From Paracoccaceae bacterium (GTDB taxonomy: Bacteria; Pseudomonadota; Alphaproteobacteria; Rhodobacterales; Rhodobacteraceae): a DNA stretch of 42,437 nt. How positions within the stretch are numbered: position 1 is the first letter of the stretch; each line of letters opens with the position of its first letter. Shown here one piece after another: positions 24,380 through 33,872 of the stretch. The stretch lies in contig JAGQRV010000034.1 of the NCBI GenBank assembly GCA_020425125.1, forward strand, positions 1 through 42,437, written 5' to 3'. Both the position numbers and the translations under genes were made by a program. The notes under the pieces are model-generated. The model did not search any database and was not told the DNA's origin. It saw only the letters and a program-made list of their open reading frames with translations.

Positions 24380-25582
24380 ATGCCTGCGGATGACCAGACT
24401 TCCGGGCAATACCAGGGCCACTTGTGGCCGGCCGTTCTGCTGTCCGGGGCGGTGGTCGTTCTTGGAGGTTTGCTCTGGCACTACGCACCATCCAGAGCCC
24501 CAACCGAGTCCGGACCGTCGCCCGAACTGCCATCCGCCATGGCGACGGCTGCTCTCCAATCGCCGGTCGAGAGCGCGCCCGTCGTACCGCCCGCGGCACC
24601 AGCCAAACCGGGTACGCCGAGTTTCGATCTGGTGCGGGTCGAGCCGGGGGGCGAGGCACTGGTTGCCGGGCGGGCCGCGGCGGGAAGCCGGGTGTCGGTC
24701 ATTGTCGACGGCCAGACCGAAGGCAGCGCGGTCAGCGACGAGGACGGAAATTTCGCGGTTCTCTTCTCGCTTGGGGCGAGCGACCGGCCCCGCGCGATGT
24801 GGCTTACAGCCGAGATGGATCAGGGCGAGCCGCTGACCTCGGCCGACCGGGTCATCGTCGGACCGGACGGACAGGTCCCGGATGGCCAAGTAGTGGGTTC
24901 GGCGACGCTGGCCGCGGCGCCCCAGGAAACGGACGCGGTTCAGGCGTCCGGGACAGGCGGGCCGCCGCCGCGGGAAGAGAGTGCTGACACAACGGGCGTC
25001 ACGATGGAAGCTTCGGCCACGGAGGAGGGCGCCGGGGAGGTGAGGGAAGCCCCGCAGGTTCTCCTCAGCGACGCGGGGGGCGTCCGCGCCCTCGATACCC
25101 CGCCGCTCGAAGCCGGGGCGCTCCTGCGGCTCGACTCGGTCGATTACGGTGCCGGAGAGGCGGTGGTGCTGCGTGGCCGTGCTGCGCCGGGTGCGGAATT
25201 GCAGGCCTATCTGGACGGCAACGCGCGGGGCGATGTGCGCGCGGCGGGATCTGGGCTGTGGGAATTCGTTCTGCCCGCGGTGTCCCCAGGGCTCTACCGG
25301 TTGAGGATCGACCGGATCGGCGCGGACGGTCGGGTGGAAGGCCGGGTGGAAGTGCCGTTCCGCCGCGAGCCCCCGGATGTCATCCGCAGCGCCTTTGCCG
25401 GGCCGGCCCGCGTTGTGACGGTGCAGCCGGGGGCGACGCTTTGGGCCATTGCCCGCGACCGATACGGCGAGGGGCCGCGCTACGTGGCCGTGTTCGAAGC
25501 CAACCGCAGCCAGATCCGCAATCCCGATCTCATCTATCCGGGACAGGTCTTCGACCTTCCCGATTTGCCGTCCGGAGAGTGA
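24380..25582 (+). CDS. Membrane-anchored LysM domain protein
   Basis: A 400-residue protein with one N-terminal transmembrane anchor (about residues 14-34). A Pro/Ala-rich linker and two Ig-like or bacterial big-domain segments follow: one near residues 75-165 (FDLVRVEPGGEALVAGRAAAGS) and one near 250-340 (LRLDSVDYGAGEAVVLRGRAAPG). It ends in a C-terminal LysM (about 346-395, VQPGATLWAIARDRYG ... LIYPGQVFDLP). LysM binds peptidoglycan, so it probably faces the periplasm and touches the cell wall. No enzyme domain is seen. A strong promoter directly upstream gives it its own transcript although it follows rarD. The function is unknown. Confidence 0.88.
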   Translation: MPADDQTSGQYQGHLWPAVLLSGAVVVLGGLLWHYAPSRAPTESGPSPELPSAMATAALQSPVESAPVVPPAAPAKPGTPSFDLVRVEPGGEALVAGRAAAGSRVSVIVDGQTEGSAVSDEDGNFAVLFSLGASDRPRAMWLTAEMDQGEPLTSADRVIVGPDGQVPDGQVVGSATLAAAPQETDAVQASGTGGPPPREESADTTGVTMEASATEEGAGEVREAPQVLLSDAGGVRALDTPPLEAGALLRLDSVDYGAGEAVVLRGRAAPGAELQAYLDGNARGDVRAAGSGLWEFVLPAVSPGLYRLRIDRIGADGRVEGRVEVPFRREPPDVIRSAFAGPARVVTVQPGATLWAIARDRYGEGPRYVAVFEANRSQIRNPDLIYPGQVFDLPDLPSGE

Positions 25583-25636
25583 CATTCCGTGCCGGCGCCC
25601 CTAGATGGGCGCCATGACCGCCGGAATTTTCCACCG

Positions 25637-27514
25637 ATGACCGATCAGGCTACCGAACCGACCTCTGCAGGCGCAGAAGCCGGGAAACGGGCCGCTCCGG
25701 GTCCGCAGGCGTCCCCGCCGGACGAGGGGAAGGCCCTGCGCATCGTGACCCGCGTGGTCCCCTATCTCTGGCCGCGCGACGAACCCGCCGTGCGGCTGCG
25801 GGTCGCGGCGGCACTCGTCCTCCTGCTCGCGGCCAAGCTGATCGCCGTCGCCACGCCGTTCTTCTACAAGGCGGCCGTCGACCGCCTGTCGGGAGTGGAG
25901 CGCGACGACGTCTGGCTGATGGGGCTCGGCGCGGTCGGGCTGACGGTCGCCTACGGCATGTCCCGGATTCTCAACACCGGGTTTCAGGAGGCGCGCGACG
26001 CCACCTTTGCTCGGGTCGGCCAGCGTGCACTGCGCGCCGTCGCACTGGAAACATTCACCCATATCCACCGCATGTCGCTGCGCTATCACATCACGCGCAA
26101 GACCGGCGGACTCAGCCGGATCATGGAACGGGGCGTGAAGGGCGTGGCGTTCCTGCTGCGTATGGTGCTGCTGTCGCTGGGGCCGCTGATCTTCGAACTG
26201 ACCCTCGTCGGCATCATCCTCGCCACCCTGTTCGACATCCGCTACCTCTTCGTGGTGGCCGGAACGATGGTGCTTTATTTCGCCTTCACCTTCCGGGTCA
26301 CCGAGTGGCGAGTTGGTATCCGGCGCGAGATGAACCGGCTCGACACCGACGCGAACCAGAAGGCGATCGACAGCCTGCTGAACTTCGAGACGGTGAAGTA
26401 TTTCGGGGCCGAAGCGCGCGAAGCCCGCCGATACGATGCGGCGATGGAAGGGTTCTCGGAAGCCTCAGTGAAGACCGCCTATTCCCTTGCGATGCTCAAT
26501 TTCGGCCAGACGGTGATCATGACCGGGGGACTGGTCACGGTGATGGCGATGGCCGCGATCGGCGTCCGGAACGGCACGCTGACCGTGGGCGATTTCGTCA
26601 TGGTCAACGCCTACATGATCCAGATCACCATGCCCCTGAACCTCCTCGGCATGGTCTATCGCGAAATTCGTCAGAGCCTGATCGACATGGGCGAGATGTT
26701 CGATCTGCTCGATCAGCCAGCCGAAATCGCCGACCGTCCGGGCGCCCCGGCGCTCGACGTCGCCGACGGCCGAGTCAGCTTCGACGACGTCCGCTTCGCC
26801 TATGATCCGGCGCGGCCCATTCTCAAGGGGATCAGCTTCGAGGTTCCTCCGGGCAGGTCTCTGGCGCTGGTGGGTCCATCGGGGGCGGGAAAGTCCACGA
26901 TCGCGCGGCTTCTGTTCCGGTTCTACGACGTCACCGGCGGCGCGATCCGGATCGACGGCCAGGATGTCCGCGCGGTGACGCAGGATAGTCTCCACGACGC
27001 CATTGGCATCGTCCCGCAGGATACGGTGCTGTTCAATGACACCATCCTCTACAACATCGCCTATGGCCGCGAAGGCGCCAGCCGGGGCGAGGTCGAGGCG
27101 GCGGCAATGGCGGCGCGTCTGCACGAGTTCATCGCCTCCTTGCCCGAAGGATACGACACTCAGGTGGGAGAGCGCGGCCTGAAGCTCTCGGGCGGCGAGA
27201 AGCAAAGGGTGGGCATCGCCCGCACGCTTCTCAAGAATCCGCCCATCGTGGTTCTGGACGAAGCGACCAGTGCCCTTGACACTCGAACTGAGCGGGACAT
27301 TCAGGAAAGCCTGCGGGCGATCAGCCGGGGCCGTACCGTCATCACGATTGCCCACCGGCTTTCTACGGTGGTCGATGCGGACGAGATCATCGTCCTCGAA
27401 GACGGGCGCGTCGCCGAGCGAGGCACCCATGCCTCGCTCCTGGCTAGGAGCGGGCTTTACGCCGGAATGTGGCGGACTCAGGCCGAGGCCGAACGGCGCC
27501 AGGCAGCGACCTGA
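25637..27514 (+). CDS. Atm1-type ABC transporter (fused permease and ATPase)
   Basis: A 625-residue half-transporter with six membrane helices (about residues 50-320) and a nucleotide-binding domain. Walker A GPSGAGKST begins near residue 413, LSGGEKQR near 517 and VVLDEATSALD near 538. NFETVKYFGAE and the FYKAAVD segment are signatures of the Atm1/ABCB7/HMT1 group. These export glutathione-based or Fe-S related thiol compounds and heavy-metal conjugates across the inner membrane. The ATG at 25637 is used; the frame opens 48 bp earlier without conserved residues. It follows the LysM gene by 54 bp in the same direction. Confidence 0.9.
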   Translation: MTDQATEPTSAGAEAGKRAAPGPQASPPDEGKALRIVTRVVPYLWPRDEPAVRLRVAAALVLLLAAKLIAVATPFFYKAAVDRLSGVERDDVWLMGLGAVGLTVAYGMSRILNTGFQEARDATFARVGQRALRAVALETFTHIHRMSLRYHITRKTGGLSRIMERGVKGVAFLLRMVLLSLGPLIFELTLVGIILATLFDIRYLFVVAGTMVLYFAFTFRVTEWRVGIRREMNRLDTDANQKAIDSLLNFETVKYFGAEAREARRYDAAMEGFSEASVKTAYSLAMLNFGQTVIMTGGLVTVMAMAAIGVRNGTLTVGDFVMVNAYMIQITMPLNLLGMVYREIRQSLIDMGEMFDLLDQPAEIADRPGAPALDVADGRVSFDDVRFAYDPARPILKGISFEVPPGRSLALVGPSGAGKSTIARLLFRFYDVTGGAIRIDGQDVRAVTQDSLHDAIGIVPQDTVLFNDTILYNIAYGREGASRGEVEAAAMAARLHEFIASLPEGYDTQVGERGLKLSGGEKQRVGIARTLLKNPPIVVLDEATSALDTRTERDIQESLRAISRGRTVITIAHRLSTVVDADEIIVLEDGRVAERGTHASLLARSGLYAGMWRTQAEAERRQAAT

Positions 27515-27533
27515 CGCCTTGCGGCGCGGGCTG

Positions 27534-28559
27534 TCACGCCGCCGTCAGCGTCCGGTTCGCTTTGAGCCAGATCTCCGCTGCGGTCCGCCCGCGCTCCCGG
27601 CGCTCCATCACGCCGGCAGAGGAAAAGTCGTGATCGCCGCTGAAGGGGGCGTTGGCGGCTTCGATGACATGGATGTTCGCGAAAGCGCGCTCGCGCAGCA
27701 GGCGCTTCGCCTCCGCACTGTTGGCGATGGACGGATCCGCCTTTATCGTTCCGGCGAGCTTGCGGATCATCTCGCCATGAGCGCGGAGCCCTTCCGGACC
27801 GCCGAACCCGGCCGAGATGCGGTTCTCGTAGGTGATCTCCTTCATGCGATTCTGCGCCTGGGCGATGGTTGCCGGGATGCCGTCGCTTTCAGGAAAGAGG
27901 TCAATCACGAAGATCGGCATGGTGTCGAGTTGCCGGTCATCCAGCATGGCGAGGAGCCGCGGCAGCGGCGTGTTCGAGAAGACGCCACCGTCGATGTAGT
28001 GCTTGCCCTCGATCTCGGACATCGGGAAGCCCGGCGGCAGGCTACCGCTGGCCAGGATGTGGCGAGCGTCGAGCGGCTTGCCCTGGTTCTCGTAAGGCGG
28101 TCCGGCGAGATTCGAAAAGGCCACCGGCCGTCCATCCTCGACCCGCGTTGCGGTCACCGCGACCTTGTGCAGGCGCGTGTCGTTCAGCCGGTCGAAATCC
28201 ACGATCTCGTCGAGCGTCGCCAGCATCGGCGCCACGGAATAGAAGCTCGGCCAGCTTGCCGCGGCCCAGTAATCCATCCGCGGACTGAAGAAATTGGGAT
28301 TTCCGAACAGCGACAATTCCGCCTGCGCCACCTGCGGTAGCCAGGGGATCGAGGGCAGCGTGATCGCCGACCAGAGCGCATCGAGGCTTGCCACAATATC
28401 GCCGTTCCGGGCACCGGCGATGGCGGCAGTATTGATCGCCCCGATGCTGACGCCGGCGATGGCCACCGGCTTGATGCCGGCCTCGACCAGTCGGGCCACG
28501 ATGCCCCATTCATAGGCGCCAAGGGCACCGCCGCCCTGCAGAACCAATCCGACGTCCAT
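27534..28559 (-). CDS. Patatin-like phospholipase
   Basis: A 341-residue patatin-domain hydrolase. The oxyanion loop GGGALGAYEWG (residues 9-19), the nucleophile elbow GVSIG with Ser38, and the catalytic Asp190 in DGG are all present. Such enzymes hydrolyse acyl esters of membrane lipids; some bacterial members are toxins or storage-lipid depolymerases, but there is no secretion signal here. The C-terminal third carries a DUF3734-like region with many charged helices. The ATG at 28559 directly follows a (GA)n(GT)n tract that doubles as its ribosome-binding region. It converges with the ABC transporter gene, 19 bp apart. Confidence 0.92.
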   Translation of the reverse strand: MDVGLVLQGGGALGAYEWGIVARLVEAGIKPVAIAGVSIGAINTAAIAGARNGDIVASLDALWSAITLPSIPWLPQVAQAELSLFGNPNFFSPRMDYWAAASWPSFYSVAPMLATLDEIVDFDRLNDTRLHKVAVTATRVEDGRPVAFSNLAGPPYENQGKPLDARHILASGSLPPGFPMSEIEGKHYIDGGVFSNTPLPRLLAMLDDRQLDTMPIFVIDLFPESDGIPATIAQAQNRMKEITYENRISAGFGGPEGLRAHGEMIRKLAGTIKADPSIANSAEAKRLLRERAFANIHVIEAANAPFSGDHDFSSAGVMERRERGRTAAEIWLKANRTLTAA

Positions 28560-28576
28560 CACACACACTCTCTCTC
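28560..28576. repeat. Dinucleotide tract (CA)4(CT)4 at the patatin start
   Basis: Seventeen bases made only of CA and CT repeats abut the patatin ATG. On the coding strand this reads as GA repeats, then GT repeats, then ATG, so the GA repeats are the only Shine-Dalgarno-like bases and two GTG codons precede the ATG in frame. Length changes by slippage could alter translation. Confidence 0.6.
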
Positions 28577-28869
28577 GTATGGAGCCGATCCTGCCGGATC
28601 AGGCCGGTCACATGAACTCACGTTCCAGTGGAGACATGCTGCCTTACCCTAGGCAAGCGGGATTTCGGGAAAAGACCGCGAACTCGGCTCAACCATGGGT
28701 TTCGGCCGGACTGCCGGACCGGGAGGGCGCTGCTGCTCACGCCGAGCCGACTGACTGCCTCAAAAGTGACCGGAGCGGCCGAATTTGGCCGATCGGGCGC
28801 CCGCGCCGGGCCTTGGCAATCCGCAATTCAGCAGGCTATGTACGGCGCACCGCAAGCGGGGAGAATGAC
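28577..28869. other. Divergent non-coding spacer between patatin and yfgM-like genes
   Basis: No gene is seen. It holds a promoter candidate for the rightward operon at 28813-28842, an imperfect dyad CTTACCCTAGGCAAG at 28643-28657 and CGGCC-GAATTT-GGCCG around 28777-28792, either of which could bind a regulator. The open frame across the region starts at 28579 but has no conserved sequence before the TTG at 28870. Confidence 0.5.
28813..28842 (+). promoter_or_regulatory. Candidate promoter of the yfgM-like/bamB operon
   Basis: TTGGCA (28813-28818) is followed after 18 bp by TATGTA (28837-28842), 28 bp ahead of the TTG start. The -35 is good, the -10 weak. Confidence 0.35.
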
Positions 28870-29517
28870 TTGAGCCAGACCGACAGCTTCATCGAGGAAG
28901 TGACCGAAGCAGTCCGCCGGGACCGGCTGTTCCGTCTGGCCCGCAAGTATGGCTGGATCTTCGTTCTGGCCGTGATCCTGATCGTTGGCGGCGCGGCTTT
29001 CGTCGAGTGGCAGAAGAGCCGGGAGACCGCCGCTGCGCAGGCGCTCGGCGACCGCATTCTCAGCTCGCTGAAGATCGAGAACGGCGAGGCGCGCGCCACC
29101 GCACTTGCCGATATCGACGATGCCGGCGCTGCCGGTGCACTCACGGACATGCTGGCTGCCGCGGAATTCGCGAACAGTGATCCGAAACGGGCCGGCGAAA
29201 TTCTGGAGAAGGCCGCGGCGCTTCCCGACCTGCCGCAGGTCTATCGGGATGCGGCGATCCTCAAGGCGACGATGATCCGCAACTACCTGATGAGCGACGA
29301 GAAGATCGTGCGGCTCGAACCGCTGGCGACTCCAGGGGCGCCGTTGCGCCTGCTGGCGTTGGAACAGATCGCGCTGGTTCAGGTGGAGCAGGGCAAGACG
29401 GATGCTGCACTGGCGACCCTGCAAAGCATCATCGAGGACGCCGACGCGTCGCCGGCCGAACGTCAGCGGGCCCAGCAGACGGTGCTGGTGCTCGGCGGCG
29501 ATCCCGAAGGCGCCTGA
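28870..29517 (+). CDS. YfgM-like tetratricopeptide membrane protein
   Basis: A 215-residue protein. An N-terminal cytosolic stretch (SQTDSFIEEVTEAVRRDRL) leads to one membrane helix (about residues 29-45), then a helical TPR-like domain with Ala/Leu-rich repeats that would lie in the periplasm. This is the YfgM/DUF2133-like layout; YfgM binds the SecYEG translocon in E. coli, and the gene is usually next to bamB, as here. The start is a TTG at 28870 with GGGGAG 6 nt upstream; no ATG in frame is near. bamB follows with 2 bp between stop and start. Confidence 0.85.
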   Translation: MSQTDSFIEEVTEAVRRDRLFRLARKYGWIFVLAVILIVGGAAFVEWQKSRETAAAQALGDRILSSLKIENGEARATALADIDDAGAAGALTDMLAAAEFANSDPKRAGEILEKAAALPDLPQVYRDAAILKATMIRNYLMSDEKIVRLEPLATPGAPLRLLALEQIALVQVEQGKTDAALATLQSIIEDADASPAERQRAQQTVLVLGGDPEGA

Positions 29518-29519
29518 CC

Positions 29520-30938
29520 TTGACCCGGTCCCGTCCGTCCGCATTGCGCCGCGTCCTGGCGCCGTCCGTCATGGCCGGCCTGCTTGCGGCGCTTGCCGCC
29601 GGCTGCTCCGGTCCCGAGGTCATCCTTCCTGGCCCGCGCTATGACGTTCGCCAGACCGACGAGGCAGCCGCCGATTACGCGCGCGAGGTCCAGGCGGGGA
29701 CGCTGCCCCAGACGGCGACGCGCCCGCCCACGAGCACGCCGCCGGTTCCCTATCAGGTGTCCGGCACACCCAAGCCGGTCTCGCTGCCGGCGCCTGTGGC
29801 AAACGCCGAGTGGACGCATGTGAATGGCAGCCCCAGCCATTCTATCCGGCCTCCCGCCTTCGGCTCCGGGATGACCCAGATTTGGGCGGTGGATGCGGGC
29901 CGCGCGGGCACCCGGCGGCTGCGCCTGACCGCCGATCCGGTGGTCGGCGGAGGCCGCGTCTTCACCATGAGCGCCTATTCCGAAGTTCAGGCCACGTCGC
30001 CCGGCGGCGCCGTCCTGTGGCGGCGCAGCCTGACGCCCGCCACCGAACGCCCCGGCGAGGCCTCGGGCGGCGGTCTGGCATATGCGGATGGCCGTCTCTA
30101 CGTCACCACCGGATATGGTGAGTTGCGCGTTCTGGACGCCACCAGCGGCGCCGATATCTGGGTGCAGCGGCTGGCCGCCGTGCCGAACTCCGCGCCGACG
30201 GTTTCGGGCGGATTCATCTATCTCACCACCCGCGACAACCAGGCCTGGGCCATCGACCGGTCGAACGGCCGCATCCTGTGGCAGATCGAAGGCGGCGAAA
30301 CCGGTGCTGTGGTCATCGACGGCGCGGCGCCTGCGGTCTCTGCGCGCGCAGTCATGTTCCCGTTCGGATCGGGGGACGTCATCGCGGCCTTGCGCGAAAG
30401 CGGCGTGCGGCTCTGGTCCACCATCGTTACGGGCCAGCGTCTGGGGCGCGCCTATGCCGAGGTCAGCGACATCACCGCCGATCCCGTCGTAGTGGGCGAT
30501 ACCGTCTATGTGGGCACGCCGACCGGGCGTCTTGCCGCGCTCGACGTCAACACGGGCGAGCGCAAATGGACGGCCAAGGAGGGCTCCAACAGTGCGGTCT
30601 GGCCGGCCGGAAATGCGATTTACCTCGTCTCCGACGCGGCCGAGATCGTGCGGCTCGACGCCGCCACCGGAGAGACCGTCTGGTCCGCGACGCTGCCCTA
30701 TTACACCACACAGCGGGTCAGGAGCCGCCGCGGCGTCTTCGCCCATTTCGGTCCCGTTCTGGCCGGCGGGCGGCTGATCGTCGCCTCGACCGACGGATAT
30801 GTTCGCGAGATCGACCCGGCATCCGGAAAGCTGCTGCGCGCCACGCCGCTTGGCTCTCCGGCTGCGGCCAATCCGGTCGTGGCCGGCCAGACGCTTTACG
30901 TCCTCACCGAAGACGGCCGTCTGCACGCTTTCAGATAG
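29520..30938 (+). CDS. bamB: Outer-membrane assembly lipoprotein BamB
   Basis: A 472-residue lipoprotein. A signal sequence with a lipobox (LAAGC, Cys29) is followed by a linker and an eight-bladed PQQ-type beta-propeller. Typical blade repeats are visible, such as LRVLDATSGADIW, AWAIDRSNGRILWQI, LAALDVNTGERKW and IVRLDAATGETVW. BamB helps the BAM complex fold outer-membrane barrels. The start is a TTG at 29520, two bases after the previous stop; the ATG at residue 18 would leave too short a signal peptide. Der, the next gene, is the usual bacterial neighbour. Confidence 0.93.
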   Translation: MTRSRPSALRRVLAPSVMAGLLAALAAGCSGPEVILPGPRYDVRQTDEAAADYAREVQAGTLPQTATRPPTSTPPVPYQVSGTPKPVSLPAPVANAEWTHVNGSPSHSIRPPAFGSGMTQIWAVDAGRAGTRRLRLTADPVVGGGRVFTMSAYSEVQATSPGGAVLWRRSLTPATERPGEASGGGLAYADGRLYVTTGYGELRVLDATSGADIWVQRLAAVPNSAPTVSGGFIYLTTRDNQAWAIDRSNGRILWQIEGGETGAVVIDGAAPAVSARAVMFPFGSGDVIAALRESGVRLWSTIVTGQRLGRAYAEVSDITADPVVVGDTVYVGTPTGRLAALDVNTGERKWTAKEGSNSAVWPAGNAIYLVSDAAEIVRLDAATGETVWSATLPYYTTQRVRSRRGVFAHFGPVLAGGRLIVASTDGYVREIDPASGKLLRATPLGSPAAANPVVAGQTLYVLTEDGRLHAFR

Positions 30939-30939
30939 C

Positions 30940-30966
30940 ACCGCGATGCGGTAAGGAGCCGGCTCC
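30940..30966 (+). repeat. Two small hairpins between bamB and der
   Basis: ACCGC-GAT-GCGGT (30940-30952) and the 12-bp perfect palindrome GGAGCCGGCTCC (30955-30966) stand in the 52-bp gap. No T-run follows, so they may stabilise the upstream mRNA end or attenuate rather than terminate. Confidence 0.35.
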
Positions 30967-30990
30967 GTTGCCCCCGACCCGGAGGAAGGG

Positions 30991-32454
30991 ATGTTCACGC
31001 TTGCCATCGTCGGCCGCCCCAATGTGGGGAAGTCCACGCTGTTCAACCGCCTCGTGGGGCGGAAGCTGGCGCTGGTCGATGACCAGCCAGGCGTGACCCG
31101 CGACCTGCGCGAGGGCGAGGCCCGGCTGGCGGACCTGCGCTTTCGAGTGATCGACACGGCGGGACTGGAAGACGTCACCGATGACAGCCTTCAGGGGCGA
31201 ATGCGGCGGCTCACAGAGCGCGCGGTGGATATGGCCGATATCTGCCTGTTCGTGATCGATTCTCGCGCCGGCGTCACCCCGACCGACCAGATCTTCGCCG
31301 GCATTCTCCGGCGCCGCGCCGCGCATGTGATCGTCGCCGCGAACAAGGCCGAGGGGTCGGCCGGTGATTCCGGGGCGCTCGATGCCTATTCCCTGGGGCT
31401 GGGCGAGCCGCTGCGGATATCGGCGGAGCATGGCGAGGGGATGGCCGATCTGCTGGAAGCCCTGCGTCCTCTGGCACAGGAGTTCGCGGCCCGCGCGACG
31501 CCGGACGCCGCCGAACTGCCCCGGACCGATGTGGCCGTGGACGAGGACGGCACGGCGCCGGACGGCCCGGAAAGGCCGCTCCAGATCGCCATCGTGGGCC
31601 GTCCGAATGCCGGAAAATCGACGCTCGTCAATCGCTTGCTGGGCGAAGATCGGCTCCTCACCGGTCCCGAAGCCGGAATCACCCGCGATGCCATCGCGGT
31701 CGAGATGGATTGGGGCGGCCGTCCGGTGCGGCTCTTTGATACCGCCGGCATGCGCAAGCGCGCCAAGGTGCAAGACAAGGTGGAAAAGCTTTCGGTCGCG
31801 GACGGCCTTCGGGCGGTGCGCTTCGCCGAGGTTGTGGTGGTCCTGCTGGACGCCGAAATTCCGTTCGAAACCCAAGACTTGCGTATCGCGGACCTGGCCG
31901 AGCGCGAGGGCCGCGCGGTGGTCGTGGCGGTCAACAAATGGGACCTGGAACAGGAACCGCAGGCCCGGCTGGCCGAGCTGCGCGAGACGTTCGACCGGCT
32001 GCTGCCGCAACTGTCCGGCGCGCCGCTGGTGACGCTGTCGGCAAAGACGGGACGGGGGCTCGACCGGTTGCGCACGGCTGTGCTCAAGGCGCACGAGGTC
32101 TGGAACCGGCGGGTGACGACGGCGCGGCTGAATCAGTGGCTGGCGGCGATGGTGGCGGCGCATCCGCCACCGGCACCGGGCGGGCGGCGGATCAAGATGC
32201 GCTATGCGACCCAGGCGAAGACGCGGCCGCCGGGATTCGTCGTCATGTGCTCGCATCCCGACAAGGTGCCGGAGAGCTACCGACGCTATCTTGTCAACGG
32301 GTTGCGGGCGGACTTTGACATGCCGGGCACGCCGATCCGGCTGACGCTGCGGTCGCAATCGGACAAGAATCCCTACAAGGACCGCCGCACCAAGCAGCCT
32401 TCGAAGCTGAAGAAGCATATCGGCCGGACGGGGCGCGGGTCGCGCGCCGTCTGA
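30991..32454 (+). CDS. der: Ribosome-associated double GTPase Der (EngA)
   Basis: A 487-residue protein with two tandem G domains and a C-terminal KH-like domain. G1 motifs are GRPNVGKST (residues 8-16) and GRPNAGKST (about 203). DTAG occurs in both domains. The base-recognition motif is NKAEG near residue 118 in the first domain and NKWD in the second. The KH-like end includes [20 protein letters not shown]. Der is essential for maturing the 50S ribosomal subunit. AGGAAGG precedes the ATG. Glu in place of Asp in the first NKxD motif probably weakens guanine specificity, though I believe it recurs in relatives. Confidence 0.97.
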   Translation: MFTLAIVGRPNVGKSTLFNRLVGRKLALVDDQPGVTRDLREGEARLADLRFRVIDTAGLEDVTDDSLQGRMRRLTERAVDMADICLFVIDSRAGVTPTDQIFAGILRRRAAHVIVAANKAEGSAGDSGALDAYSLGLGEPLRISAEHGEGMADLLEALRPLAQEFAARATPDAAELPRTDVAVDEDGTAPDGPERPLQIAIVGRPNAGKSTLVNRLLGEDRLLTGPEAGITRDAIAVEMDWGGRPVRLFDTAGMRKRAKVQDKVEKLSVADGLRAVRFAEVVVVLLDAEIPFETQDLRIADLAEREGRAVVVAVNKWDLEQEPQARLAELRETFDRLLPQLSGAPLVTLSAKTGRGLDRLRTAVLKAHEVWNRRVTTARLNQWLAAMVAAHPPPAPGGRRIKMRYATQAKTRPPGFVVMCSHPDKVPESYRRYLVNGLRADFDMPGTPIRLTLRSQSDKNPYKDRRTKQPSKLKKHIGRTGRGSRAV

Positions 32455-32457
32455 GCT

Positions 32458-33750
32458 TCAGGCGAGCGTGCCCTCGGCGGAAAGACGTGTCTTTCCATTG
32501 AGATAGGGGTGGAGTGCGGCGGGAAGATCGACGCTGCCGTCGGCCTGCTGGCCGGTCTCCAGCACCGCGATCAGTGTGCGGCCAACCGCCAGGCCGGACC
32601 CGTTCAGCGTATGAACGTAATCGGGTTTTCCGCCGCCTTCGGGGCGGTAGCGGGCGTTCATCCGGCGTGCCTGGAAGGCGCCGCAATTGGACACCGAACT
32701 GATCTCGCGATAGCGGTCCTGGCCGGGCAGCCAGACTTCGATATCATGCGTCTTCTGGGCGCCGAAGCCAGTGTCGCCCGAACAGAGGACGACGGTTCTG
32801 TAAGGCAATTCAAGGCGTTGCAGGATATCCTCGGCCAGCCCGGTCATCCGGTCATGCTCCGCCCAGCTGTCTTCGGGGCGGGTGATGGAGACCATCTCGA
32901 CCTTTTCGAACTGGTGCTGGCGAAGCATGCCGCGGGTGTCCTTGCCGGCCGATCCAGCCTCGGAGCGGAAGCACTGGGTGTGGGCGACATAGCGGCTGGG
33001 CAGGGAATTATCGTCCACGATCAAGCCGTTGACGATGTTCGTCAAGGTCACTTCCGCGGTCGGGACGAGCCACCAGCCCTCGCGGGTCTGATAGCTGTCA
33101 TCGCCGAACTTGGGCAGCTGGCCGGTGCCGTAGAGCATCTCCTCGAGCACCAGGACGGGTGTCCAGGTTTCGCGCAAGCCGTTGGTTTCGGTATGAATAT
33201 CCAGCATGAACTGGGCCAGCGCGCGGTGAATGCGGGCGATCGCGCCGGACAGGACGACGAAGCGGGCGCCGGACAGCTTCGCCGCGGTCTCGAAATCCAT
33301 TCCGGGCTCCACGCCCTTGATTTCGAAGTGTTCCTTGGGCTGGAAGTCGAAGGCGCGCGGGATGCCCCAGCGGCGGATCTCGACATTGGCGGATTCGTCG
33401 GGGCCGTCTGGAACCGCGTCGGCGAGGATATTCGGCAGCGTCATCAACAGGTTGGCGAGAGCTTCGTCGGCCTGCTTCGCCTCAGCCTCCAGGACGGCGA
33501 TCTCGTCCTTCTTCTGCGCGACGAGATCGCGAAGCCGTTGAAATTCCGCGTCATTTCCGGCGGCCTTGGCGGCGCCGACGGCCTTGGAGGCCGCGTTGCG
33601 CTCGGACAGCGCAGACTCGGCCGCGGTGATCTTTTCGCGACGTGAGGAATCGAGCGCAAGAAGCTGATCCGTCACGCTTTCCATGCCCCGCCGCGCCATG
33701 GCGGCAGCAAAGGCGGCGGGGTTGTCGCGGATCGCGCGGATGTCGTGCAT
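32458..33750 (-). CDS. serS: Seryl-tRNA synthetase
   Basis: A 430-residue class II synthetase. The N-terminal long coiled coil (about residues 30-105, with [25 protein letters not shown]) reaches for the long variable arm of tRNA-Ser. The catalytic core has motif 2 ([28 protein letters not shown]) and motif 3 ([17 protein letters not shown]). It charges tRNA-Ser, and also tRNA-Sec where present. It ends 3 bp from the der stop on the other strand, so the two transcripts converge without a terminator between them. Confidence 0.97.
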   Translation of the reverse strand: MHDIRAIRDNPAAFAAAMARRGMESVTDQLLALDSSRREKITAAESALSERNAASKAVGAAKAAGNDAEFQRLRDLVAQKKDEIAVLEAEAKQADEALANLLMTLPNILADAVPDGPDESANVEIRRWGIPRAFDFQPKEHFEIKGVEPGMDFETAAKLSGARFVVLSGAIARIHRALAQFMLDIHTETNGLRETWTPVLVLEEMLYGTGQLPKFGDDSYQTREGWWLVPTAEVTLTNIVNGLIVDDNSLPSRYVAHTQCFRSEAGSAGKDTRGMLRQHQFEKVEMVSITRPEDSWAEHDRMTGLAEDILQRLELPYRTVVLCSGDTGFGAQKTHDIEVWLPGQDRYREISSVSNCGAFQARRMNARYRPEGGGKPDYVHTLNGSGLAVGRTLIAVLETGQQADGSVDLPAALHPYLNGKTRLSAEGTLA

Positions 33751-33811
33751 GTCAGGTCCGTTCCGGCCGTGTCTGTCCCGTGCGGAGGGGTAAGGGGATG
33801 GCGAGGATTTG

Positions 33812-33828
33812 GCAATCGCACAGATTGC
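33812..33828. promoter_or_regulatory. Inverted repeat upstream of serS
   Basis: GCAATC-GCACA-GATTGC has perfect 6-bp arms and a 5-bp spacer, 62 bp ahead of the serS ATG. A TTGCCA with TACCCC 17 bp further (minus strand, about 33814-33786) overlaps it and may be the serS promoter. It could be an operator, or the 3' hairpin of the pentapeptide gene mRNA. No T-box elements are seen. Confidence 0.35.
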
Positions 33829-33872
33829 ACGGAGTCGTTCGCGGTTGGTTCTTGTGTGCTAGGTGCGCGGTC

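Noticed and set aside
29463-32418. Two minus-strand open frames of about 500 codons opposite bamB and der
   Set aside because: No motifs and no ribosome sites; bamB and der on the plus strand are unambiguous.
33751-33872. T-box riboswitch ahead of serS
   Set aside because: No T-box consensus or specifier stem; only a short inverted repeat is present, and T-boxes are rare in alphaproteobacteria.
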